A stretch of DNA of 64,000 nt, taken from positions 992,001 through 1,056,000 of the forward strand of contig JBAIAC010000027.1 of NCBI GenBank assembly GCA_037349315.1. Reading direction: 5' to 3'. Shown here piece by piece: positions 12,401 to 24,000 of this stretch (position 1 is its first letter; every line of letters starts with the position of its first letter). Below the pieces are notes generated by a model that was not told the DNA's origin, searched no databases, and was given only the letters and a program-made list of their open reading frames with translations. A program made the translations under genes and the position numbers. The stretch is from Chelydra serpentina. Lineage: Eukaryota; Chordata; Testudines; Chelydridae.

Positions 12401-14512
12401 TTAACGCCTGTCTTTGGCTGACCCCAAAACCCTAGGCCACCCAGCTAGCTCCATTTTGAACATGGCTGTCTGGGCTGCCCTCCTCCTGCCATCCCAAATC
12501 TCAGCCTATCTTTACTTTCCCCGCTGTCCAAAACACCAGGATTTCACAATTCTCTTTAGCGGCTTTGGAACCTCAGGCCTCCCCTATAACTGTTCTTTAG
12601 CCTCTGGGAACTGTGCAGGTGGAACAGAGTCACGCTAGCATGAGCACTATGACTGAGGAGACAAGTTCCCGTTAGTCTGACGAACTGTCAGAAAAGATGC
12701 GCTTCCCTACTGGAGCTCTCACCCAGGTGCCTCTGCGAAGGGACAGGGACAGGATTTTAATAACGTGCCATTTCAACTTCTGTCTGTCGCTTATTTCTAA
12801 TTGTACGTAGAGGAAAAGAGCTACAGGAAACGCTGCAGATGTAACAACAGCTCCCTTCACACACAACGACTTCACTAGGCAAGGGAGCACTTCTCTGTGG
12901 TATAGCTGTATGTGCAATGACGTGTTCTTGGCTAATACGGTGCCAAGCACCCCAGAAACACAAAATGCTCCCAGAGAGAGCAGTGTGAGCGTGGACTGGA
13001 TGGACTGACACACAGGTAAGAGCAGCTGAGTCACGCTGGCAGGTGAGAGTGAAGCAGAGTGAGCCGGGGCAGAGGAGTACTGCAAAGCTATTCAACTAGG
13101 CTGAGAGGAGATTTTATTCTACTTCTCTGTGAAATCTCAAAACCAGCCACAGAACCCCAGACTCGGAACAGACTTTAGGCTGAAATTAAACAGACAAGGA
13201 AACCAGCCATTCCCCTGCCGCCCCAGTCAGCACAGTCACCCAAGTGACCCAGCACCCAAGAGGAACAAGCACATGGAGAAGAAACAGCAAATAGAAGCCA
13301 GGGAAAACGGATGTGAAACACAGAGGAACTGACTGGGAAAGTGACCTTGCTCTCTGCTGATGAAAGCAGCATGTAGCCCAGGCAACCTACAGGACTCTTC
13401 AGTGCTCCTGGACAACCAGACAGCCAGAGTCACAGGAAGTGCCTCCTCCCACCTTTGATTACTATTATGGTTGCAGGGATGCATCTGGTGTCTAGACACC
13501 ATGGTGATGGGAGGATTAGACAAGCAGTGGGTAGAAGAGAATCATTCAGAAAGGAAGAGCTGGTGAATGAAGAAAGATGAAAACGGTCAAAGATGTCCTG
13601 ACACAAACAGAAACAACTTGTACCCAGCCATGAAGAGAGCCACAGAGAGACAAGCACAGTCTGGCAAGCTCCATGAGCCAGAAGAACCCAGACAGGGTTT
13701 CAGGAGGGAATGCTGGGACAACCCATCTGATCTCAACTGCCTTGCAAGGACAAAGGGGTGACATTGCATTTCCAGCTTCAGACCTGCAGTTCCCTGATCA
13801 CCTAACAATGAGCAGATTTTCCAATCCAGCCCAGTACAAGGGAGACTTGGGGAAAGGTGGGGAGGCTAGAAGGGCCCAGAGCCCGTCTCCAGTCAAATTG
13901 TAGGTGATTGTGAGGGCACCGCACAGAGAGGTATCGCCTACAGATCTGACATGCAGCGCAATTCATGCTCTGTCAGCTACCCTCACCACCTCACCCAGCT
14001 CTGTCACACACCCTTCCCACTCTCACCACTAGCACTCACACCCACCACAGTCATTTAGAGAATTAACAGCAAAATCAAGGACATTATGCACAACGAGCTA
14101 TGCTAATGCAGCATTAAGGCTGAGACATTAATCACCAAAAATGAAGACCCTCCGTAGGCATTTCCAATGTGCCCAATTACCTTAGTATCTTGGCACTGAA
14201 TAGAAAGGGAAGAACCCCACTACATTTAGTCTGTAAGAAGGCATCTGCTCTCCTCATTCCTTTATGCAACTGCTGGTGGCATTCTGTAGCTTGTTTGCAG
14301 AAATGCGGCTGATTTGTTCTTTCAGTTGCTGCTGCTGAGGAGGAAGGCTTGTGTGAAGAGCTGCTTGCAATGAGCTTTGAACTCCAGTTCTAATAGTCCC
14401 ACTAACTTTAACTTTGCCCCATTGCATTTATGTGCTACTGCAAAAGGGCCTATCATTACAAGGGCCCCCAATACTGGGCAAGGGACACACTAGTCAAGAA
14501 ATAACTAGTATT
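9412..14512. other. SMG6 intron 8, unassigned
   Basis: About 5 kb without a recognised exon, RNA gene or repeat. Several open frames reach 100-184 codons (for example minus 10897-11451), but they lack family resemblance and overlap others in different frames. Confidence 0.45.
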
Positions 14513-14745
14513 GTGCAGGGGACAGAAAAGTCTTGTGGCCAGAGCACAGGACAGGGAATTAGGAGACCTGGATTCTGGTCTTAGCTTTGCCACAGGCTCT
14601 CTGTGTGGCCTAAACTTTTCATTGCTGTATGATACTGTCCTACCTCAGAAAGGGTATAAAAGGCTTAATTCCTTAGTGGCTGTAAAGCCTCACACATCCA
14701 CAGAGAAGGACTAAGTATTATTTAATTATTACAATGCCTCTCTGC
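14513..14745 (+). mobile_element. MIR-type SINE
   Basis: GCCAGAGCACAGGACAGGGA, GGAGACCTGGATTCTGGTCT and the following TTTGCCACAGGCTCTCTGTG are the standard MIR core in sense orientation, ending in a TATTATTTAATTATT tail. Confidence 0.7.
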
Positions 14746-15177
14746 TCTAACTTTAGTTGCACCTATGGAGCATGTTGCATGATAATGTGAGGAACAGTCT
14801 ACTGCGATGCATAACCAAAAGACAAGGCCACTGTGGGAACCTAAACTCTGCACTTCCTGACAGGGGTGATTAAAATCTCTGACTCTGAGTAACATTAACA
14901 CTTTCTCAAGGAATTGAGAGAACTTGGACGGTTTGCTCCACTGGCTCACAGTGTGCTCACCAAGTATCCCATTTCAAACCCAGATACACACACAAGGCAA
15001 GTGCAGCCAGTGGCAGCAGGAAGCAGGGACCCCGCTCTTGGGCTCACTTTGTACTACTCAGCCGTGAAAAACCTAAAAAACAATGGAGCTGGACATTGGC
15101 TCAGCCACTTTCCTGCTTCCCTGAGTAGGAACATGCACCTGGCAATCCAGCCATCAGGAGGCCAGTGCAGGCTAGAG

Positions 15178-15363
15178 CAGTGGTTCTCAAACGTTTGTGC
15201 TGGTGACCCCTTTCACATAGCAAGCCTCTGAGTGCAACCCCCCCCCCAATAAATTAAAAACACTTTTTACTATATTTAACACCACTAGAAATGCTGGAGG
15301 CAAAGAAGGGTTTGGGGTGGAGGCTGACCTGAGAGGTCCCGACCCCCAGTTTGAGAATCCCTG
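15178..15363. mobile_element. hAT-like MITE with 8-bp target duplication
   Basis: The left terminus CAGTGGTTCTCAAACGTTTG and the right terminus, inverted CAGGGATTCTCAAACTGGG, form terminal inverted repeats. Flanks GGCTAGAG and GGGTAGTG agree at 6 of 8 positions, fitting an aged 8-bp hAT duplication. The 186-base interior is non-coding. Confidence 0.75.
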
Positions 15364-15824
15364 GGGTAGTGTCAATGCTACACATTTCCAGGAGACTTCA
15401 GTGCAGCTAGAGAAAGAAAGACAAGGAGAGCTAAACCCCAAGAGACTGCATGCACAAAAAAAGCTCCTCAAACTAAAAGGCAGTATTATAACCCAGGAAC
15501 GGTTTAGCCCTCTGTGATACAACCCAAGGCAACAGGATGCCCTCAGCATGCAGGGCTCCACGCCAGCAGAGAAAGGAGCCAGCGGCAGAGGGCTGCATTT
15601 GCTGAGCTCTGCTGCCCCCTGGACGATGTGATGTGGTAAATAGGGGCAGAAGAAACCGCACCAAACCTCCAACTAGTCGTTTATACAGCGCTACAGGCAA
15701 ATTACAGGACTGCACTTCACTCTTCTTGGTGATAATGATAATCAGCTTAGTAATTTGTCCTTCTCCAGCCTTTTTCATCTCATGGTCTCAGCCAAAGGGC
15801 TTTACTAACCCAATGGCCAGCCCC

Positions 15825-15940
15825 TTCTGAGGCTGGTGTCATTATCCCCATTCTCCAGAATGGGAAAGGAAGGCACAGAGAGGGAAGTGACTGGCCCAAG
15901 GCACGCACGGAGGGAGCGCAAAGCTGAGCAGAGTCCCCTG
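15825..15940 (+). mobile_element. MIR fragment
   Basis: CATTATCCCCATTCTCCAGA, GGCACAGAGAGGGAAGTGAC and TGGCCCAAGGCACGCA follow the MIR core in sense orientation. Confidence 0.65.
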
Positions 15941-16461
15941 CTCAATAACACCATAGAGAACACACGTCCGTGCTAACAGTTCCTGGGGATGATGGCCTCT
16001 GTCCACAGAACACACACTCAGCATATGGCCTCTCCGCTGAGCATGCCAACAAGGGTTCAACGGCAGGGACTTTATGATGCAGACAACAAGATAGCAGGGA
16101 ACAGACTCAGGACAACCATTTTCAGTCACCATTGCCTTGGGCTGGAGTTGAAATAGCACCTAGATGAGAAAAGTTCAGGAATTGGAATTTCTTCCCCAAT
16201 TCCCTGAGCCATATATAACAGAACCGCTATTTTACAGTATTACACTCAATCCTGGAGTGAGGGGACTTTGCCAGCTCCCTATCCTGCTCTTGTCCAGAAA
16301 TTAAACACCGCTTCCCCACAGATTGGGAGCATGGGGTTCACCGTGTAGGTGCCTCATGTATGCATGGTCCCAAGCGCACCAGTCAGCACAGAGGAGAGAG
16401 CACTGCTCAGCTCCGACCTTTCCTAGTGCTAAAGCTGGTGCGGAAGGCAACGAAACAGTTT

Positions 16462-16643
16462 GGGGGAAGGATAGCTCAGTGGTTTGAGCATTGGCCTGCT
16501 AAACCCAGGGTTGTGAGTTCAATCCTTGAGGGGACCATTTGGGAATCTGGGGCAAAAATTGGGGATTGGTCCTGCTTTGAGCAGGGGGTTGGACTAGATG
16601 ACCTACTAAGGTCCCTTCCAACCCTGATATTCTATGATTCTAT
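16462..16643 (+). mobile_element. tRNA-derived SINE with CR1-like tail and 10-bp target duplication
   Basis: The head GGGGGAAGGATAGCTCAGTG with A box TAGCTCAGTGG and B box-like GAGTTCAATCC derives from a tRNA (tRNA-Lys-like in described turtle SINEs). The tail TGATATTCTATGATTCTATG is the CR1 3' end repeat. The direct repeat GAAACAGTTT occurs at 16452-16461 and 16644-16653 and is a perfect target duplication. Confidence 0.92.
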
Positions 16644-16653
16644 GAAACAGTTT

Positions 16654-18093
16654 AGATTAGTCTATAAAAGAGCATCCAAAATCCTGGCACATGTTCCCCA
16701 TGGACAGCAGTTGCCTCTCCGCCCCTCCAGTGAACTTGTGCTCCTGCTTCATGTGATCAAGGCTGCGGTTCTCTTAGGTCAGCATTGCCTTACTCTTCTC
16801 TGTGCTTGGCACAACCTCATTAGGAGGAGAAACAGCACCACATAGTGGCAAGCCAGAGCACTCCTCAACCCTTTTAGTCACTATGCTAGTGGAAAAGGCG
16901 GGAGCTTAGGGAAAACATGAATGAGGGTGACAACAGAGGAAAGAATGAAGGAGCAAAAATAGAAGAGCTTCATGCACTGATCCTGGTGTAAGATGTTCTT
17001 GCCTTCTTAGCTCTCCTCACTTTCACTTCTGTATCTCTGGCAGCAGCAGAAAACACGGGCCGTCACTATATCAGTGGGGTGGGAAATGCCATTCCCAGGC
17101 CTTGTGTTTCAAGCACATGCATCAATCCAAGTCTTAACAAGAAAAACAGGCCCCCAATCTGTGCTGACATTGCCAGCGAGCTGCATAGCAACGCCATAAA
17201 CAGAATGAGGCTTCAATATTCTTAGTGCAGCTGAAGACAACAAACTAGTTCTAACAATGAAACAATCTTTGTGGAGCTCCGGGCCTTGCCCTATGTGAAG
17301 AGCGTGTCTCCCACCCCTAGTCAGGTATCCTCCTATCAGCTGTCTCCAGACAGGCTGCTTAGAGTTCTCATGCAAGGTCTCCTGCATGCAAGATATGCCA
17401 AGGCAATGTTTGTATTCCTAGAGAAAGGCAAAGCACAAGCAGGTGTCCTCCTAACAACTGGCTTGTTCAGCTTACACATTCATGGGCCATATCTGACTAA
17501 TCGAGTTAATTCAGAGTCACCCTTGCTAGGGACACAGATGGGACCTGTGAGGGATGCCTTTGGTTTATTCTTTCCCTTGCAGGAGGAAAGGAAAGTATCT
17601 GGCTTCCAGCACAACAAACAACACACATACGACACCAACAATAGACGTTCAATCCCTGGCTTTCACCCTCCCTGAGCACGACTCTGACCAGGTGGCTCTA
17701 GGGAAAATGTCCCATTTCCAGGAAAAGTCCCAAAGGCTGGAGGATCACCAGCAATCCACAGCTCCTCAGCTGCCAACCTCCCCATTTCCCATCGCTCTGG
17801 GCCACTTAAAGCCTCTCAGTGGAATCTTTTTGCTGCCTCTTCCATCTGTCTCTTTACAATTCCACGAGCAGCAACATGACCACATGTTACCAACGAATAG
17901 GTGATAACAACATGCCTTAAATACAAGCAGCACAAGGTCACCAGCTCCTTAGCCTGGCCCAGGCACTGCTGGCATAGGAGAAGCCAAAACACTGAAATAT
18001 TTAGCAACAAGCAAGCAAAATAGATGCAGTGTCATTCAACTGCATTCCAAACATATGACACCAACGTCAACAGCAGTGTTCCACAGTACTCAC
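16654..18093. other. SMG6 intron 8 near exon 8, unassigned
   Basis: Nothing recognised on either strand up to the donor of SMG6 exon 8 at 18093. Confidence 0.45.
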
Positions 18094-21000
18094 ATCACTA
18101 GGGCTGAGGTTCCCAAGACCATTGTCCTGCTCAGATTCCCTGCCGGATTCATGGCCATGGGAGCAGCGGGGGTGGGAGGGATGAATCCAGATCTCCAGCC
18201 GAGTGGCGTCATCTCCGACTTGTCGGAATGTGGACTTCTTGCCCTTCCCCCATCGGCTGGGGCTCAGTTCCTGCACCTGATGCTGCTTCTGTTCCACCTG
18301 CTCAGCCTGTGCAGACAAGACACAGAGATTCAGAAACCTCTGGGATCGTGGCTCGGGAAAAGTAAGTCGTCATTTCATTTACCGGGAAAAGAATCTGTCA
18401 GAAGCCAGCTGTTTCCCCAGCTTGCAAAGCACAGCAGCTAGCTGCCTGGTCTGTTGTTTGACTGCTGGTGTTTAGTAACCTCAGCGCTGGTGAAAGATGC
18501 TAGATTGAGTGCCCTGGAGTTTGAAAGACTTTATCTAGCCACAAAACACCTACACAGCATGAGCAGTGCACTGCCAACCTGTCACATCTCTGATCTGGAG
18601 CGTCCACCTCTAAGGACAGGAGAGGAGGGGAGCTCAGTCTCCATGGCCCTTCTGAACACTTGACTTATTTGACAAAACTAGCGTGCCAAGTAGTATGGTG
18701 GTGACTGTGATAAGGTGGATGCCTGTCTCACTAGGAACTGGAACAACTTTCAGTCACTGCTTAGCTAAGGTGCCCTTTAACTAGTGACCCAGAGATGAAA
18801 AAGCTCCAGAGCTCATCAGTGATCTCTTGAACCACTAACCTCTCTTTGGAGAGAACCAGGAAAAGAAGCTTCACTTTGGTAACTGAGTCTCCTTTCCACC
18901 CTTTCTCAGAACTATGCAAGAGTCAAATCCAGACCCTATAGCCATTTGACAACCCCCCCGCCCTCCATCTTAAGAACATAAAAATGGCCCTACTGTGTCA
19001 GACCAAAGGTCCATCTAGCCCAGTATCCTGTCGACTGACAGTGGCCAATGCCAGGTGCCCCAGAGGGAATGAACAGAACAGGGAATCATCAAGTGATCCG
19101 TCTCCTGTCGCCCATCCCCAGCTTCTGGCAAACAGAGGCTAGGGTCACCATTCCTGCCCATCCCGGCTAACAGCCATTGATGGACCTATCCTCCATGAAT
19201 TTATCTAGTTCTTTTTTTAACCCTGTTATGGTCTTGGCCTTCACAACATCCTCTGGCAAGGAGTTCCACAGGTTGACTGAGTTGTGTGAAGAAATACTTC
19301 CTTTTATTTGTTTTAAACCTGCTGCCTATTAATTTCATTTGGTGACCCCTAGTTCTTGTGTTATGAGAAGTAGTAAATAACACTTCCTTATATACTTTCT
19401 CTATACCAGTCATGATTTTATAGACCTCAATCATATCTCCCCTTAGCCATCTCTTTTCCAAGCTGAAAAGTCCCAGTCTTATTAATCTTTCCTTATACGG
19501 AAGCTGTTCCATATCCCTAATCATTTTTGTTGCCCTTTTCTTAACCTTTTCCAAGTCCAATATATCTTTTTTGAGATCGGGCGACCACATCTGCACACAG
19601 TATTCAAGATGTGGGCGTACCATGGATTTATAAAGACGCAACATGATATTTTCTGTCCTATTATCTAACCCTTTCTTAATTATTCCCATCATTCTATTTG
19701 CTTTTTTGACTGCCGCTGCACACTGTGTGGATGTTTTCAGAGAACTATCCACAACGACTCCAAGATCTCTTTCTTGAGTGGTAACAGCTAATTTAGACCC
19801 CACCATTTTATATGTATAGTTGGGATTATGCTTTCCAATGTGCATTATTTTGCATTTATCAACATTACATTTCATCTGCCATTTTGTTGCCCAGTCCCCC
19901 AGTTTTGAGAGATCCTTTTGTAGCTCTTCGCAGTCTGCCTGGGTCTTAACTATCTTTAGTAATTTTGTATCCTCTGCAAATTTTGCCACCTCACTGTTTA
20001 CCCCTTTTCCCAGCTCATTTATGAATAAGTTGACTAGGACTGGTCTCAGTACAGGCTCCTGGGGGACACCACTATTTACCTCTCTCCCTTCTGAGAACTG
20101 ACCATTTACACCTACCCTTTGTTTCCTCTCTTTTAACCCGTTACCGATCCATGAGAGCACCTACAGCATATGCCAGTGCAAGAGCAATACACCCCTGGCA
20201 CTCGGCAGGAAGCACCTGCAGTATCTGCCAGCCCAGCTCCAGTACATGGCAGGAGGCACCATCATGGAGGGAGCAGCAGCACCTGCAGCATCAGGCAGCC
20301 CCGCACCAAGACTCACCTTGCGTTTTGTCTCTTCAAAGAGGCTCATGAGACTCTCCTTGGCTGTGAGGATGGGGTTGCTGGCAGCCAGGCTGCGCATGTA
20401 ATAGTACACAGCATCCAGCTTCCTCCTCTGCAGAAACACAACCAGAGACATGCCCCAGGTCACTCTGGAGCATGCAGTATGAGCCCAACCCCAGGCCACT
20501 CATCACCCAGTACCTCTTGGCACACCCACAAGTGCAGATTGTCATTCACAGCTAAAAACAGAGCAGCCACGTCCTGCTTCCAGATGCCATGGGGCCTTGG
20601 ACTCTCCCCAGGAGAACACATTTACCTGCAGCCACCAGCACCAAGTCCAAGCCTCAGTGCACCTTGGGGAGTGCAGGTAAAACATCAGACCAAAGGCCCC
20701 AGGCCCAGTGAACCTGGCACTGAAATGGGCCAGTTTAGTTGGTGACCATAGAGAGTATCGACTGAAAGCCCCAACCTCCCTCTGCAAGTCTGTCTGTCTA
20801 TGGGATTTGCTTTCCCCTCCATTCCCATTGTATCTAAGCACCTCACAATCCTCTCCACGGCCCTGAGGTAGGGAAATGCTCTTCTACCCATCTTACAGAC
20901 CAAGGCCCAGAGAGACTAACGGACTTGCCCAGGGTCACACAGAAACTCTGGGGTGGAGCTGGGAACTGAACCCAAGACTCCAAGCCCCAGGCTAATGCCC

Positions 21001-24000
21001 TAACTACTGGACTATCCTTCCTGCCAGCATCTCCTTTACTGCAGCGGGGATCAGGGCTGTTTGGTGGGTCATTATTAAAGGGTGCCCCAAAAGGCTTTGT
21101 ACCAGCCAAGACCTACTCAGGATTGAGAGTTTCTCCTGAAAATTGACAGCCACACAGACACCCACAGAACAGCAGAGACTCAGCAGCACTGCAGGAGTCA
21201 GGGTGGTCCATCAGCAGTTGTCAGGGAAACATCTCCGAACCCTGCTCTGTGTGACAGAGGAAGCAATTTTCAGCTATTCTGTTTTAACATGGCATTTTTC
21301 AGAGCTCATGCATTTCAGCAGATGTTTGGTCACCGATCCCTACGCTCTGACCTGACACTTGCACTGTCTGCCGTCAAATACACCCTTTCCAAAGGCCTCC
21401 CTTCCCAGAAGGATTAACAAGCCAGACAGCAGAACCACCTCACCGGCAAAACCTACCCCAACTGCAGCCCTAAGAAACTGCATGCCAACGTCCCCAATGA
21501 ACACGCTGCCCTGTGTCTTTCCCCAGCCCACAGCCACCTGGCTCAGGACAGGACTGTTTAGAATGTGAGCTCACTAGGACAGGGACTGTGTCCTCCGGGG
21601 TGGAATCAGGCAGGACAAAGGGTAGCCAGCCAGCCACCTTCACAAACTAAACTCTAGCAGACCCTTGCAGGGTACAGAAACATGGCACATGTGGCTAAAA
21701 AGGTTCCTTTGGTTAGAACTATGGGCACCAAATTCAGACTTACACCATAAACTCTGAAAACACAGCATGCAACTGAGCTGTAACTACCCCAGGCCCAAGA
21801 GCTGCAGACAGGCCAAGGACTAGAGCTCCCGCTGCCCAGATCCGACTACATGTTCCTTTCACCTGCAGTGCCCTCATCATTCATAGCACGGCCCCATCAT
21901 TTGGTGGCAAGCATGGTGCAGGTGCTCCCCCACATACAGCCACCTCCCCAGGAAGGACCTCCTCCATCAGCCAAGAAACCACACCGCTTCTAGTCCCACA
22001 TGCCCAAAGAGGCTCTTACCGTGTAGATGGCCAGCAGAGCCAACTGATTGTATGGACGGCCATTTTTGGGGGCAATGTGCTGAGCCTTCAGATACCAACT
22101 GAGTGGGGAGAAAGAGACACAGCAGGTGACTGGCAAGACACTGCAGAGACCCAGACCAGTATTAACAACACAGAGAATCCTCCCTTCATCTGGGGCCCCT
22201 TTCATCGCTGGCACATCCAAAGAGGGCTGGCACTCTGCCCAAGTGGCAAGGGCTTGCGAGTGCATGGCAGCCAGCACATCTGCTACAGCCCCGCTGAGAG
22301 CTGTAGTCTCCAGACGGGCACACGATGGAGAGGGGCCGGCAAAAGAAGCGTTGTGTGACTGCCTGCTGCAGATTAGGACGAGGAATGCTCCTTGCTCACT
22401 TGGAAGAAGATGAGGGAAGTGTCTCCCAGGAGGGTAGGAGGGAGCCAGGTAAGGCTACCCAGTGGAAGCTGAAAAGGACTCTACTGGCTGGGACCACGTG
22501 TTTTGCATTATTTCGTTCATTTTGAATCCTTTTGTGATGGTAAAGCTACCCCGGAGGAAAGGGCCTAGCCTGAGTGGTAGGTTGCCCTTTATCTGCTCAT
22601 CAGTGTGTACCAGTCTATTCCACATGCCTCTGTCCCAGGGAGAGGGCTGGTCAGATGGCAGTGAGCCTCCTATTCCCCTCCCTCACCCCACGCAGAAGAG
22701 TTCCACAAGAACACCAGGCAGAAGGTTTCCAAAACAGTCAGAAAGCTGCAGTGGCTAAGCTAGTTCCCCTGCTCTGCACATTGTCCCTTATAGACAAGCC
22801 CTGCTATGCTTTAGGGCTCTATTCCCTCACTATCTGCAGTGCACGCTGGGCTTTGCCTTGCCTACAGCCCTGATCAGAAGAGGGCATTTATCACAGGCAA
22901 AAATAGAGTGACAAGAAGCAACAAGTGCCACCAAATCGTGCTGCAGCCAGAACGCATGGATAGATGTGAGAACCTCCACTGGTGAGAAGCGGTCAGCAGT
23001 AAGTTCAGGAGAAACCAAGCCTGCCCCAGTCTGCACCGCCATCACAGCACAGCTTCCACATTAACACTCCCTGACGGCGAGCAGAATCCATCAGCCAAAC
23101 AAGCGTGCTTCGCAGGGTGGCAGATTAGTCTGTCCAACGTCCCCTGCATCCTTTCATCTTGTTGGACAGTAATCAAATCGGAAGCATGGAAGGTCTGCAT
23201 TGGCCACAGGCATAACTGGGTGTGAAATGAGGTGATGCCCCTGGAGCTAGGTACAGTAAGAACTCTGCTTAGGGCTGAGCGGGAGGGTACGGTACCTGCG
23301 TGCTTTCCCATAGTTTGCTGTGTCGTTCGCTTGCTCCCTGTACCTGCAAATGTCCCCTTGGCAAATCATACACCTCTGGGCACTGATCAGCGCGTACTTC
23401 ACCTTGAAAAGAAACATTCAATACATGCTATGGAAACTCTGCGGCCATTGCTCATCTGTAGGCATGCAGCACACAAGGACTCCACACGCCACCAGGAAGA
23501 CGGGGGTTGCTGTTTAGCTGGAGTTCTTGTGAAAGGTGCTGCAAGAAAGACTTATTTTCTCATGGCACATGTTCAGCATGTGCAGCAACAGCAAAGCTCC
23601 CCTCCCCACTCCCATCTCCCCTCCATAAACGTGCCCTACCCTTGCCTGGAGGAGTCAGGGGAGTGCAGGCTCCATGGCTCATTCAGGCCTTGGGCTCTCT
23701 GCTGAGACTGTCTATCAGGGGATGGTTGTGATGTGGACACCTACCCATTAGGAAATGGAGATGGGCAGAGAACACCACTTGCTAGGTGACCCCATTCATG
23801 CTCCACTGCCCAGGGTTGACATGCTACTAGGTCGCATAGAAGTGGCACTGCTGTTCTCTCTCCCCCATCATTGACTTGGCCTCAAAATAGATACAAAGAG
23901 GATGTTCAATAAACGAGGCACTGATCATGGTTCTTTCTAACACCTACTCCCTCTTCCAGCCCTGGTCTGAGTGCTGGGGCAGGACAAAATTCTTCACCTT

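Noticed and set aside
15187..15672. 161-codon minus open frame
   Set aside because: It overlaps the hAT-like MITE at 15178-15363 and has no family resemblance.
16462..16535. tRNA-like sequence as a genuine tRNA gene
   Set aside because: It has a degenerate B box, no proper acceptor stem, and continues into a SINE body with tail and target duplication.
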